Positions 31,312 through 42,835 of a stretch of 64,000 nucleotides of DNA are shown piece after piece (the first letter of the stretch is position 1; each line of letters opens with the position of its first letter). The stretch covers positions 153,332,598 through 153,396,597 of the forward strand of contig OZ010571.1 of NCBI GenBank assembly GCA_963932145.1. Direction: 5' to 3'. Source of the stretch: Acanthosepion lycidas. Lineage: Eukaryota; Mollusca; Cephalopoda; Sepiida; Sepiidae. The notes beneath the pieces are model-generated. The model had not been told where the DNA came from and ran no database searches. It saw only the letters and a list, made by a program, of their open reading frames with translations. Position numbers and translations under genes: made by a program.

Positions 31312-31720
31312 GTCTCTTCAAGAACTTAGTCATATCATTTTGAAACACCAGCTTTCATCAGATGACCGAAGTTAAGCAACATTGAACCTGGTCAATACCT
31401 AAATGGGTAACCACTTAGAAATACCAGGTGCTGTAAGCTTGGATGTGTGGGTGGCATGATGGATAACAGCATGGAATGAGAAATCAGAAAGCGGAAATCA
31501 AATTCCAGTCAAGTTTATTACATTCACTTGGAAAAGGTATGGATCCATCTCTTCTCTCCCCACCAATAGGTTAAATAGCAAGACAGACTGGGGTTTATAG
31601 CCTTAGTTGGCAATTAGACTATCACAGAAAGTAAGCGCAGCCTACTGTAGGAATCCTTCTGCTAAGATGACATGATTGCATACATCACACATGTTACCTA
31701 AGAAAGGAAGACCCTTCAAG
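31312..31720 (+). repeat. 5S rRNA/tRNA chimeric SINE (best copy)
   Basis: 31329-31438 is 5S-derived: 'cagatgaccgaagttaagca' (box A region), 'tggtcaatacctaaatgggt', and 'ataccaggtgctgtaagctt' (box C region and 3' end). It is followed without a gap by a tRNA-like unit (A box 'ggtggcatgatggataac' at 31450; B box 'tcaaattccag') and the family A body to 'gacatgattgcatacatc'. A fused 5S + tRNA head is known in a few SINE classes (for example AmnSINE1). Here it is on a mollusc-type family. Confidence 0.85.
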
Positions 31721-31789
31721 ACATAAATAGTCATGGCTTTTCACAGATTCATTTTTTTCTTTATTATCTGTGAACTGTCAGGACTTCTT

Positions 31790-32200
31790 GAGAAAGATAA
31801 TGGTGTAGTTCCTCATGACGGGATGTTGTATTAAAAAAGTGAAACGATACATTTTGTTATTCTGGGATTATTTTTTATCATTCCCAAAGTTGCTTGGAAT
31901 ATTGCACACATTCCATTTTGTTTTTAGCCCAACATTTTCCTAAATTCATTCTTCACTCTCCTTTTGGTATGTATAGTAATTTACCCATGCACACATGAAC
32001 TCTCCCAGCTATAAATAGGAGCAGGTACTGCCTTTTGGAGGGTGAAATTTCCAGCAGTCAACTCTGACAGTCGGACTGAACATTCTTGGCTGTAACACTC
32101 TCGTTTGTATATGTTTGTATTACTGTTACCGTTAATATATTTGTTTAACTCAATTCCTCTCTTGTCTCTTTATTTCTGGCCCTAACAAGGCCACAACAGT
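31790..32200 (+). promoter_or_regulatory. LTR-like or promoter-like segment
   Basis: 'cagctataaataggagcagg' is a good TATA box. About 70 bp later comes 'cagtcggactgaac' and a T-rich stretch ending 'ggccctaacaaggccacaac'. The order resembles an LTR U3-R-U5, but no matching target duplication or second copy is visible. Confidence 0.3.
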
Positions 32201-32209
32201 ATGCCATCT

Positions 32210-33420
32210 GTTTAGAAAGCCAAAGTCCCTTTTCTGGAAAGTATACACAGATCTTCTGTCACCATAGAAAAGTACACATACAGAAATGGTAACAAATATA
32301 TAGACCGGACAAATGCCTTATTCTAAACTATTAGCACCACAAAAAGAATGAAATCAATAGTCTGGAAAAATAAACGCTGAGAATGTACAAAATGTTATTC
32401 ATGGACTTGTATATTTCTAATCTATTATAAGTCCGACACTCATTTAAGCATTAGTACATTAAACATGAATGATGCATCTATTGATCTAAGAAATTTGGAA
32501 TTCTTTTCTCTGCAGTATAATAGATAATGCAATTAAGGAATATTTAATCAGGAATGAATTATTTATCAAAGGATCACAAATGAGAAATTTCTAAAAATAG
32601 AATACACAAAAAAAACTAAGATATAAAACATAATCTCTGTGTGTGTGTCTGCTCCAAACCTTGAAAATTAAATATATATCTTAACTTGGTTTTCTAATCC
32701 ATCTATGTGTACAAATATTACATAAAACTGTAATATCAACAAAAGTCATTTTATTATTTGTATTTACCTATATGTGACTTATATTTTGTCTGACATGGTG
32801 ATTCTTGTTTAGCAGAGAAAAATGATTTGAATATTTAGTCTTTAAAAAGTAATTTTTTAAAAAATAACTGTTTTGTTATTTATTTCCAATCTGATCATTT
32901 ATAATTTTTTTAAATAAGTGATTATTTTGTTAATGGTTTTATAATTAAATTACTTACTTTTTTCAAACACAGCTACTATCTGTTCAGAAAGTGGTAACCA
33001 CCTTAATATTTAGATCACAGTTTTAAACTAAAGTAAACAATAAATGTAAAAGATATTATAAATTATAATATTATAAAATGCCCTATGTGAGATAAATGAC
33101 TACGAAGAATAATTACTTATGAGGCTATTTTAATTACTAAATTTCACTAATGTCATTTCATGATATATACAAATCTCTCAAACTGTGTACAACAGTGAAG
33201 GAAAAGAAACAGACTTAGCCTGGACAGTACTGGGTATCATTGCTAGTATATCATTTTAAACAACACATGCACATATACATGTGCACCAAATGTATGTGCT
33301 ATAGACTGTTTGCTCAAAAGCTAATCCAATAAACCAGTTCTAGTGTATTGAGTTCAGTCCTTACTCAGTATCACAGTCATGTGCAGCTTTGCAATGTATA
33401 ACCATCAAATATACAAATCA
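32210..33420. other. No gene seen
   Basis: Unique AT-rich DNA with no recognised repeat or exon. Confidence 0.5.
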
Positions 33421-33423
33421 CAT

Positions 33424-33540
33424 AGATAAAATCAAAAGAAAAATCTGCAATGTTATAAGTTCTGACCTGGCATCACTTCTCCAGTCATTTTTCCACCACC
33501 ATAATGTAGATTCCCTTTGCCTTTTCTATAAATAGTTGAA
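33424..33540 (+). pseudogene. CR1/Jockey-type LINE RT C-terminal scrap
   Basis: DKIKRKICNVISSDLASLLQ, then SLCLFYK, matches the '..LDKIQRR...LI.PDLAS.LQSLSHR..VASLCLFYKY' segment also present at 53.6-54.1 and 54.6 kb. It is about 38 codons long and broken. Confidence 0.65.
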
Positions 33541-33869
33541 TACAAACATTTCTAAAGCATCTCATTTCAGTGGGAATAGTCAACATTGCAAAATATAAAG
33601 GAGTGTTACCATGTATAAATTACTTGAAAACTTCTTGATTTTCACATTTGCCACTCAAAAAGCAAGCATTTAATATCATTCTCTATCCCAGACTTTATTC
33701 TCAGTGATTATTTCGACGCTACTGTCAACTTTGAAAGAACTTATAATTTTACTGCTATCAAAACCTTCAAATATAGCTCTACATTATTTAATAAAAATTA
33801 TGATTGAGAAATCAGTTTTCATGTACTTCTTCACCAGAATTATATGTTTTCCTTTGTGTTGCTTACTTG

Positions 33870-35142
33870 CTAGGTTGAGTCAAAAGTTTGCTTTTTTTTT
33901 TGTATTTCAAATTTTAATTAATAGTACAAACTAATTACATATGGAAAGTGTTTATTCATCAAAATATATTACATTATATTCTATTGTCTGTTCTCATTGT
34001 TGTGCTCAATTCCATGCATATACCAATTTGGCTGGTTTAGAGGCAAAAACTTTTCTGCATCCATTTTCAACCTCATCCATATTGTTGAACTTCCATGCAT
34101 GCAAGAAATGAGCAGTAGGGTGAAAAAGTGGTAATCTAATGGCGCAAGGTCTGGTGTAGAGGCAGGTTGACATAGTTCTCCCAACCCCTCAAGTTTGTGC
34201 CTGGTTACATTGGCAGTATGTCCTGGGGCATTATCATGCTGTAGGAGAACATGTCTTCAATTGAGCAATGCCAGGTAGTGGGCTTTTGAAAGCCCACTAC
34301 CTGGCATTGCTCATATACTCATTACAGTTGTTGAGCATAAAGGTCATTATTCACAGCATGGCCATCTGGGACAAGCTCAAAGTGCAACACTGTTTTAAAA
34401 TTCCACCAAACATGCAAAATGACTTTCTGTTCAAATCACTCTTGTTTGACAACAGGTTCTAAAGTTTGGCCAGAATTAAGCCACTGATTTCTCTTATTAG
34501 AACTACAAAAATAGGTCCGTTTTTCATCTGCAGTTACAATTCGACGTCAAAAACTGGCATCTTGTGGATTTGTCAGCAGTTTTTAGCAAATGTTCACACA
34601 TTATTGAGCCTTTGATCCGTTCATGAGGAACTTCTTGACAGTGTCTGTTCCTCAGGCCAAGCTTATAAATATTGATTAATGGTACTTTGTGAAGGACCAA
34701 GTTCTGCCAATAATATACAAGTGCTTGCATTTTGCTGTTGTTCAACCATTTCAAGCAAAGCCTCATTTTCCTTAACATCATATCCCTTAGTTTGACTTTG
34801 AGGCCTGGTGTCACCTTCCTTGAATCATCTGAACCAGATTTGTGGTACACGTTTGTTGACATTTCCCAAGCTTTCCACATTATTAATTTCTTTTTACCGC
34901 TGCCCCTGCACTCAATCCTTCTTTCCACAGGTAACGTAAAATGGATCTAATTACAATTTTTCACCACTCATTATCAAAACTGTAAAATAAAGAATAAACA
35001 ATTAATGCTTATACATTATTTATGAAAATAAAGAATAAATAATTCAAATGATTGGACAACAAATTAATGATATAACATGGAGATACAAGATGACAAAGTC
35101 ATTAGTGAAAATGAAAAAAAAATCACTTTTAACTCAACCTGA
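33870..35142 (-). mobile_element. Full-length mariner element, inactive
   Basis: The 1,273-bp element has ends CTAGGTTGAGTCAAAAGT (left) and, inverted, TCAGGTTGAGTTAAAAGT (right). The right side has a TA; the left duplicate has decayed to TG. Minus-strand transposase: N-terminal HTH region remnants, RIVTADEKRTYF (first D) near 34.54 kb, VILHVWWNFKTV, FELVPDGHAVNNDLYAQQL near 34.35 kb, HDNAPGHTAN (second D) at about 34.23 kb, TPDLAPLDYHFF (third D, 34.13 kb), and the end WYMHGIEH. Length and motif order are those of a mariner. Several stops and frame changes separate the blocks, and a 23-bp hairpin (34262-34313) has been inserted between YAQQL and HDN. Confidence 0.88.
34262..34313. repeat. 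Perfect 23-bp hairpin inside the mariner
   Basis: Arms 34262-34284 and 34291-34313 are exact inverted repeats around TTTGAA. It lies between the coding blocks for YAQQL and HDN, and so is a local inverted duplication, not part of the mariner consensus. Confidence 0.9.
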
Positions 35143-35491
35143 TAAAAGTAATAGTTTTGGTTGATTTCATGTTTTTAATGTACTGCATGTTTTTCAATCT
35201 TTAAAATTAGAACACCAGTTTCTTCAAATATTTTATTGTGGATTAGTCTAATTTTTTGGGCTTATTGCTCTTTTAATTCTTCTGAAATTATTTAAAAAAA
35301 AAAAAACATTTTTCCTGGCAATGTTTTAAGTTTTTTTTATTAGATTTTGATCTCTGTTGACCTTTTTTTACAATTCCTAACATTGAATTCCAATCACTTA
35401 GTAACTTGACAAATATCTTCTTTTCATTTCTGATCATATCTTTCTTACAAGCTATTACAATATTTATATATCTTAGATTAAAAATATATAT

Positions 35492-35545
<54 letters not shown>

Positions 35546-36627
35546 TTACACAAAAAAGTCCTAAATTACCCCATATAGGGAATAGATCTATTTCAACCAA
35601 TGAAAATTTTGCCAGTCTTATTCAACCCCAGTGTATAGACTGAGTACCTGTTGGAATTAGAAATTTAACTGTGAAAGCTGTTGAAAAATTAATACAGAAT
35701 TTATCCATTTCAATGTTTCCATCTGATGAAATGAATGATACAGTTGTCAGAGGAGGGTGGAAGGTATTATTAGCCTTAAAGGGAAGAGGTTTCATAAAAT
35801 TAAACCAAGATATTAACTTTATGACATTAAATTGAAGTTATATGAAGAATGAAGTGTTAATTTGAAACTAAAACTGAAAAGGGAGTTTTATAAAGAAATT
35901 TTCCATAGATAATGCTAGGTTTAAAAATACAATTTCCTACTTAAAAATACTCTTCCAAAGATAAATTATACTTAAAATTAAGATAATTTAAAAAATTAAA
36001 AATAAGTCATATTTAGATAATTTATGTTAAATTTAAGTAAGAATATATTTTTTAAAAATTTATAATTAATAAAATATTTTTTTAATATTAAAGAATAAAA
36101 ATATATTTAAAAATAAAAATATATTTAAAAATAAAAATATAATAAGATAAAATAAATTGTACATTAGGAAAAAATTTTTAACTTTAAAGATAAGTTAAAT
36201 CAAAAACAAGTTATATTATCAAAAAAACAAACATACAAATTATATTTTAAAAAATATAGATAAAGAGGTGTAAGTGATAAAAGGAAAGAGATTTGTTAGA
36301 ACAGGGGGGAATTATAAGATATAATTAATACGGTGAAAAAATGGAAATATAGAAATTAGAAATTGTTATAGATTTGACATTTGAAGAGTTAGAGAATTAT
36401 AAAGTAATAAAGTAAAATCTATATTATGGAAATTTAAATTTGTTTTTATGTCGACATTTTAAAACTAATTCATTCCTTTTATTTAATAGTTTGCTTTGAT
36501 TATTGTATTTTATTATTCTAATTTTTTTTTCTAAACTTAACTTACTATTAGGAGTATGAGTGGAACCTATAATTTTCCAATCTATCTGTGGGTTCAGATC
36601 TTTCTCCTTCAATTCTCAAAATTTTAT

Positions 36628-36640
<13 letters not shown>
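35143..36640. other. No gene seen; extreme A+T
   Basis: (TA)n at 35500-35542. 35.88-36.42 kb is almost only A and T, with repeated 'aaaaataaaaatatatttaa'. No coding seen. Confidence 0.6.
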
Positions 36641-36659
<19 letters not shown>

Positions 36660-36759
36660 CATGTGTGTGTGTAGTGGACTCTCCTGTTGATTTCAACATA
36701 TGAGGATATGACAAGAAACTCATTCAGTTTCATGTTTGTGTCATATGTGATGCTCCAGT

Positions 36760-37140
36760 CCCACTAGTGACCTGCATACAAGTCCACATATTATGCAACA
36801 GCAAGGATCTCAGGACATGAGTCATGTTCTTAAATAGTCTCATCAGATTTAAACTCTCCTATCGATATCATCCATGATGTCCAACTCCTTCAGAAACATC
36901 TAAATTATCAGCTATATATAATCGTTATTTTTTCTATATCAGTGGCTTCAAGCAAATAGACCCTGTTTATCTTGTAGAGGACTGGGTTCCACTGAATCTC
37001 ACAGACTGCTACAACAGAATCAGAAATATTTTTTTTCAAATAACAAAACCCACATCACAAGAAGACATCCAAAAGCAGCAATAAGTAAAATAGATAACAC
37101 ATGTAACTCAAAGAGAAAATAATGACATTTACCAACATTG
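36760..37140 (+). pseudogene. LINE ORF2 C-terminal fragment (same family as 16.4-18.6 kb)
   Basis: VMFLNSLIRFKLSYRYHP, SETSKLSAIYN, then ITKPTSQEDIQKQQ and ITHVTQREND. The order matches the 18.15-18.43 kb part of the larger LINE remnant. It is broken by stops and by a short AT insertion near 36.91 kb. Confidence 0.65.
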
Positions 37141-37450
37141 ATTTGCTTAATTCCAATTTCTTTCTAAACATTGACTTACAAAATAAAATCTGATCATGTA
37201 TATAATATATCCATTTGTGCTTAAGCATAAATGTTCCAAGAAGACTACCCTCAAAAACACCTGCTAGAGATTGGTGATCAATATATTGATCTAACACTGC
37301 ATTGACAATGTATATGAGTCTCTATTTTTCTCACTATTGGTGGCCTTGCAACAGACTGAGCTAAATTTGGTAAATATTCACAGGTATGCTCATAAAAACA
37401 GAGTGGAATGATGGGAAATATATAGAAGAACAGCAAGATTACACTAAATA

Positions 37451-38016
37451 AAGAGTGTCACCATATAAATGTAACCCAAATAAATGTATGCAATTTTGTT
37501 GATTTTTAATATTTTTGGTACCAGCAAAATAGACCCACCCATCATACAGCAAATGTCTATCTGGAGTGGCTGGACCAGAAGTTTCCCAACAACACATCAG
37601 CTGTAAACGTGAACCTGAGTGGTCTCTGCATTTCCCTGACCTGAACCCCCCCACCAGATTTTTATCTGTGGGGGTATCTGAAGGACCGAGTCTACAGGAA
37701 CAACCCCTAAAACATATCAGATCTAAAGGTGGCAATCAGTCAAGAAATCATAGCTATACCAAAAGACAAGTGCATCAAACTCATCGACAACTTTACCTGA
37801 AAAATTCAAGTGTACCTTCATCAGAACAGAGCACATTTGAAACACATTCTATAAATGACAATAAAATCTTAGCCAGCAGAGATAGTGTCATTTTGTTTGT
37901 AGCAGGAGATTTGCTAACTTCTCTAGTTTTCAGAAATATATGCTTTGTATACAGTTTGTAAACAGAAAATAAATGACATTCACATTTTTGGGTTACATTT
38001 ATTCTGGGACACCCTG
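37451..38016 (+). mobile_element. Internally deleted Tc1/mariner (IS630 superfamily) element
   Basis: The 566-bp element has right end (inverted) CAGGGTGTCCCAGAATAAAT and left end AAGAGTGTCACCATATAAAT, both then reading GTAACCCAAA. TA target duplications are at 37449-37450 and 38017-38018. Between 37.56 and 37.86 kb the plus strand keeps the transposase C-terminus: PPPDFYLWGYLKDRVYRNNP, ISDLKVAISQEIIAIP, IDNFT. The 'PDFYLWGYLKD.VY' block carries the third acidic residue of this superfamily. The N-terminal two thirds are missing, so it is non-autonomous. Confidence 0.85.
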
Positions 38017-38089
38017 TACAAAAAGTTTCTAAATTGTGTCAGCAAGTTGATAAAATGATCAAAGAAAACACCTGGAAAGAAAGATAGTT

Positions 38090-39000
38090 AAAAACATGAT
38101 CCAAAGTGTTTTTATAAATTAGCCAGAAGTAAAGTCAAAATAAAAGAAAAAAGTTGTTCTAATTGAAGATGATAATGGATTCCTGGTCTACTATCAGAAA
38201 ATAACAGACCTTCTAAATGTTTTCTTTGCATCAGTTTTCACAAAGGAGAAGATAAATATCCCTGAAGTCAAAAAGATATTCAATGGAGATTTAGAGGAAG
38301 AGTTGACAGATCTGATAGTAAATGATGATATTATCACGAGGAAGCTGTTAAATCTAAATCCTGAAAAGTCTGCTGGAATGAATGCAGTCTCTCCAAAAGT
38401 ATTAAAAGAAGTTGCACATGGAATTGTGACACTACTATTGACTATATTTAGAAAGATCTTGGAAAATTATGTTCTTCAAGTTGAATAGAAATTAGCAAAT
38501 GTTACAAAAAGGGAGTGAAAAAATTCTATTTCAACTACAGACCAAAATCTTACTAAGATCAATTGTCTGTAATTAATTAAATCTGTCATAGTGGATTCTA
38601 TTACAACTCATCTAAAGAAATTCAAACTGATACAAGCATGGATTTATGCCTGGTAATATCTGCCCTTCAAATTTGTCTGGTGAGCATATTCAAGTCTGTG
38701 CCTAACTGAGGCTTATAAAGCAACACAGTATTCTCAATTGACTCTTATCATGTTGCTTTATAAGTCTTAGTTAGGCACAGACTTGAATATGCTCAACAGA
38801 TTTGATAGCTCCTTGGTTGGTCAAATATATCAAGAAAATTGAAGCAGTGCAAATAAGAGAAACAAAAATGATTGATGGATTTTACAAGGATATGTATCAT
38901 GAGAGGTTGAATTGCTGCAACATTTTTTCACTGTAAGGTAGAAGAGATCGAAGTGAATTTTTTTATATACTCCAGGATGAAAGAGATACAGAACTTTATT
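38090..39000 (+). pseudogene. CR1/Jockey-type LINE RT remnant
   Basis: YKLARSKVKIKEK, then ITDLLNVFFASVFTKEKI, ELTDLIVNDDIITRKLLNLN, PEKSAGMNAVSPKVLKEV (start of the RT domain, 38.22-38.42 kb). After a gap comes VKYIKKIEAVQIRETKMIDG, FYKDMYHERLNCCNIFSL (38.82-38.94 kb), the RT thumb/C-terminal region. The central RT motifs, including the YADD box, are missing and replaced by the hairpin at 38681-38795. Confidence 0.75.
38681..38795. repeat. 45-bp hairpin inside the LINE remnant
   Basis: Arms 38681-38725 and 38751-38795 match at 43 of 45 bases around a 25-base spacer. It sits where the LINE lost its central RT region. Confidence 0.9.
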
Positions 39001-39485
39001 ATGATTATTAGTGTCATATGTAAAGTGATTTTTTGAATCATCTGAAGATTACTTTGCCTCAATAGGTAAGGAAAAGTTCTTGTGCCTCTTTTGTTTTGAA
39101 ATGTGATTCTACTCTTTTTTAGATTGGTTTTCTGTTTAAGATTTTCTCATCTAGACTGTTGAACACTGTCTGCTTTCAATGTATTTTGGTAGATTTCTTC
39201 ATAGTTTATCTTTCCTTCTTGGCAGGTCAGGCTCATTTTTTTTTCTTTTTTTGCCATTTTTTTATTTGGTCTTGTTTGTTCTTGTTATATATTCTTATAT
39301 GCATGTAAATATATATTTTATTATATATATATATATTATTATATACACATATAATATATGCATGTAAATCAATCAGATGCAATGAATTAACAGTCTAAAA
39401 GCCAATTATTAAGCATAGATGGGTGGGGGTGGCATGTTTATATTTGTTGTTCATAAAATGGTGAAGCCAACATCAAATAAAGCAT
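39000..39485. other. No gene seen
   Basis: T-rich, then short (TA)n variants at 39.31-39.36 kb. Confidence 0.5.
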
Positions 39486-39488
39486 TGT

Positions 39489-40075
39489 TTTGACTATTTA
39501 CATTATTCAGACTATTGTCCTCATCTTTGTCTCCATATTTATTACAACATTTCAGCTGTTGTACACTCTGGCCTTCTTCAGGTAGCTGGAAATGAATATC
39601 ATATGGGAAGGAGTGCCAGAGAAAAGCGATAACAACAAAAATTGCAATATGAGCTCTGGTAAAAACATGAATTGATAACAGCAAAAAATTGCAATATGAG
39701 CACCTGTAAAAAATGATTGCTGAGACATTAGGTTTATAATACCCAGAAATTCATACACAGATGCCCTCCAAGACACATGGTACAGTGGATAAAGGCATTG
39801 ATTAGATCCTGTGACAAGACCCAAAGAGTGTGAGTTCAATACCCAGTTAAGGCAGAGGGAAATTAACAGAAGATAACTGACATCCATTAAACATGGCACA
39901 GTCTACCCCAGTGAGCAAAATAAAGGGTTCTGTTTGACATTCCAGCTACCTAAAGAAGACTGGAGAGTACAGCAGCCAAAACATTCTAATAAATATGGCG
40001 ATAAAGAAAAGGACAATAGTCCAAATAGTGTACCTAATACCTCATCTCAGAAATATAGATAGATACTGTAGCATT
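39489..40075 (+). mobile_element. Penelope-like element, 3' end with inverted copy at its 5' side (family C)
   Basis: 39489-39595 is an inverted 3' end ('gactattgtcctcatctttg', CTTCTTCAG core). 39596-39770 reads EMNIIWEGVPEKS and then untranslated DNA homologous to 55.67-55.85 kb; there the same frame extends upstream into GIY-YIG-type coding. 39771-40075 is the plus 3' end with tRNA-like module ('catggtacagtggataaagg', 'gagttcaatacc'), the core (CTAAAGA, decayed) and 'acctcatctcagaaatatag'. It is 5'-truncated and not autonomous. Confidence 0.65.
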
Positions 40076-40099
40076 GTCTTGGTGCAATTATATTTAGAT

Positions 40100-40615
40100 C
40101 TCTGTCTGTTAAAACATTAACATTTTCTAATGTGTGTTTTTAAACAACAGTACAAGATTTGCATGATCTATCCAAAATGTATTCAGCCATCCTGAATATC
40201 TCGATAAGAAAATACAGAATCTTGATATATCACTGCAACTAATTCTTTAGTTCTTTAATACACATGCATGAACAGATACTCTCTCTTGGGGTTACTCAGT
40301 AATGAGACACAAATGAGTTTGTTTACTGAATAGTCAAGTTTTTTATTGAAACTTGGACATTTGTCTGCAGAAAGTATTTGAGGGATGAAAGTCTTTCAAG
40401 GCTCATTAAGTAGGAATGTTTCAGACTTAGCTGGAAATCTCTTCAAATAAACCTGAGTTATGTAATATCTTTGATAAGCATAAAACCCCAAAATGTTGAA
40501 ACCATAGAGGCTGTAATCTTAGGAAATCAGCAATTGACAGAATCAGAAGATCTGAGGAATTCAAAGACTGTCCGAAAATTATTCACCTACACATGAATAT
40601 TTCAACTACAAATTC
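40100..40615. other. No gene seen (downstream of a candidate terminal exon)
   Basis: Unique AT-rich DNA. If the exon at 40626-40733 is real, this is its 3' flank. Confidence 0.4.
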
Positions 40616-40625
40616 TTTATTTAAT

Positions 40626-40733
40626 CTACAGAATTTTTTGATAAAACATTTGTTGAGCCAAGTCAGTCAGCTCTGCCTTATACTTCAAATCTGGTTCCTG
40701 GCTTTTCTCCAAACTTAAATCACGTCTAAAATG
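40626..40733 (-). CDS. Candidate terminal coding exon of a host gene
   Basis: On the minus strand a good acceptor ('cttaattttatccacag') at 40734 opens a 36-codon frame that starts HFRRDLSLEKSQEPD, continues KYKAELTDLAQQ, and ends in T-A-G at 40626-40628. AATAAA follows at 40616-40621, very near the stop. The segment is charged and helix-like, and richer in G+C than its surroundings. No family is recognised. The frame needs an incoming phase 0, while the candidate exon at 43.2 kb ends in phase 2, so at least one more exon would lie between. Could be fortuitous. Confidence 0.4.
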   Translation of the reverse strand, partial: HFRRDLSLEKSQEPDLKYKAELTDLAQQMFYQKIL

Positions 40734-40849
40734 CTGTGGATAAAATTAAGAACACAACAAGGCTATAAAAATGTTATTCATTAGTAATATAAAATAATTA
40801 AAAGTAATAATTAATTAAAAAGTATAAACAAATATATATTATAACTATA

Positions 40850-41015
40850 GTAAGAAACAGAATGAGTGAATAAACTCATACCAAAGCTTTATTGCACTTT
40901 ACTCTGACTACTCATCAACTGACGGATATTACAGGGTGCTTTTTATACCTCCTAGATCGTAAGGGGAGGTAACTGATAATTTATCAGTACAATAGTCATC
41001 TAGTTTTGTTTGTTA
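40850..41015 (-). promoter_or_regulatory. LTR-like promoter/polyA arrangement
   Basis: The minus strand reads 'ctaggaggtataaaaagcac' (TATA box) and, about 70 bp on, 'gtgcaataaagctttgg' (polyA-type signal), a spacing seen in short LTRs. A (TGATAAATTATCA) palindrome precedes it. No duplicated flanks were found. Confidence 0.3.
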
Positions 41016-41036
41016 TATGTACTTTTTAGAGAACTG

Positions 41037-41216
41037 TACTCGGATTGAAGAATTGGAGTGCCAAGTTCAAATTCCAGTCAAATTCATTACATTCACCTGC
41101 TAATACCCTTGGGAAAAGTATGAATCCTCTTCTTCTTCCCCCAGCTATGGGTAAATAGCAGGACAGACTGGGTTCTATAGCCTTGGATGGCAACTGGTCT
41201 ACTGCAGAAAGAAATG
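41037..41216 (+). repeat. tRNA-derived SINE (family A), head truncated
   Basis: It begins in the tRNA-like part ('actcggattgaagaattgg', 'gttcaaattcc') and keeps 'taatacccttgggaaaagta', 'aatagcaggacagactgggt' and 'ccttggatggcaactggtct'. Confidence 0.75.
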
Positions 41217-42096
41217 TCTCAGTGGATTTTTATAAATTCATTTTTTGAATTAAAAAAATATGTACCATTTTATTTATTGACCAATCAAATTCATGGGCTT
41301 ATTCCCTCTAGATTTTGAAGTTACTAGCTGTCTGGAGCCTCTTCATTTCTGACATAAAGAGACTGGACAGCAGTTAAAGTCAGAATACAATCAGATTTCA
41401 AAGCAGAAAGATGTTTGACAGCAGAAGGGTGTGATAAGTGGCAGAAGGGGATGGAGTCAACAGGCTGCAGAAGAAGGTTTCAAATTTCAAAGGAGGTTAA
41501 ATCATAAAACAAAAATCAAATATTTCAAGCAAAAGAAAGTGACACAAAAATTTCATTCAGAAAGCAAAATAAGGAACTAGAAGAGAAATCAAATTTTGGC
41601 TGACCTCTCCTGAGAAGAATTTGCAAAAAGGAACAGACACATATTAAGCAAACTGTTCTATAAAAGAAAAATTATGAATGTTCCCATGACGTCGGCAATT
41701 CAAAATTACCTAAGCTCCCTTCTTGCTGTGATTTTTTTTTTTTACCTTAATATTAAATGGCTGCAGCTTTTTTTGTATCTAAAATTTGCATTACCTTTTC
41801 AAGATTTATTTTTCATTTTTTGAAGATTGTTTTCAAATCTTTTTCTTTAAATCATGTATATATATATATATGTATATATTGCTTAATATGATATCAAGCT
41901 TTATTTTTTAAATAAGGCAGACAAAAAGAAATTTTTGTGCAAGCCCATCTTGTAAATTATTGCATTTGTTTTATTGGTATGATGTGATTATTGGTATGAT
42001 ATGTTTTATTGGTGTGATATGTATTATAATAAATCATTGTTTAATTTCCCATAGTAATTGAGTTCTATTTGTTTATGCATTTTCAACATTCAGTTG

Positions 42097-42400
42097 GTTG
42101 GTTAATTTTGTTTAGTGGCATATCAACATCTATCGGTTATTTAATACCAAAATCTAAATATTTTGTCCATTGTTTTATGCTTTTAACTACAAATTTTGTA
42201 CATAATTTGATACATTCATGATAAAGGTTTTCTTTTTTTAGATATATAGTTTGTAGATCCTAAAATGTTAATAAAGTTGTTAATTTTACGATAAAAATGT
42301 ATTTTTATATTTTTTCATTCTTGTATTGATTGCCATTTTGTTATAAAAATGCATTGTTGCTCATATTATTATAAAAATGTACTTTTGATTTTTGATAAAA
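42097..42400 (+). repeat. Dispersed repeat F (second copy)
   Basis: 'ttggttggttaattttgttt', 'gcatatcaacatctatcggt', 'tatttaataccaaaat', then T-rich blocks with 'ataaaaatgtattttt' units, as at 5.93 kb. Confidence 0.55.
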
Positions 42401-42699
42401 AAAGTAAAGAAAGATATAGCTAAATACGAACAGAATGAGATATATGGATAGATAGACAGATGTCTAAGAGATTCTCTGTATAAAGAATGTAATGTTTCTT
42501 TAGATATTTAACTATGTTTTTATTAAATGAACATATTTAAATAGGCATAAGACATTTTACAAATGCATTAATTTACAGACTGATAAATAACAGAAAGACT
42601 ATGTGACATCAATCTTTATATTGGTGTTGGCTTACATTCCCTGAAAGTAGATAATATTGAAAGTGAAAGAAAAAGATTAAGACAAATACAAATAGAATA

Positions 42700-42791
42700 G
42701 GATAGATAGATAGATAGATTGATAGAGAGATAGATAGATTGATTTTAATGATATGGAGAGATTGATAATGATACAAATAGAATACTTGTGC

Positions 42792-42834
<43 letters not shown>

Positions 42835-42835
42835 C
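42700..42835. repeat. (GATA)n microsatellites
   Basis: (GATA)n at 42700-42740, and ten pure units at 42794-42834. Confidence 0.95.

Noticed and set aside
31329-31438. Functional 5S rRNA gene
   Set aside because: 5' quarter is missing, many substitutions, and it is fused to a SINE body.
40220-40420. Possible hammerhead-like TTTGATAAG...TTGAAACC
   Set aside because: CUGANGA not present and no paired stems.
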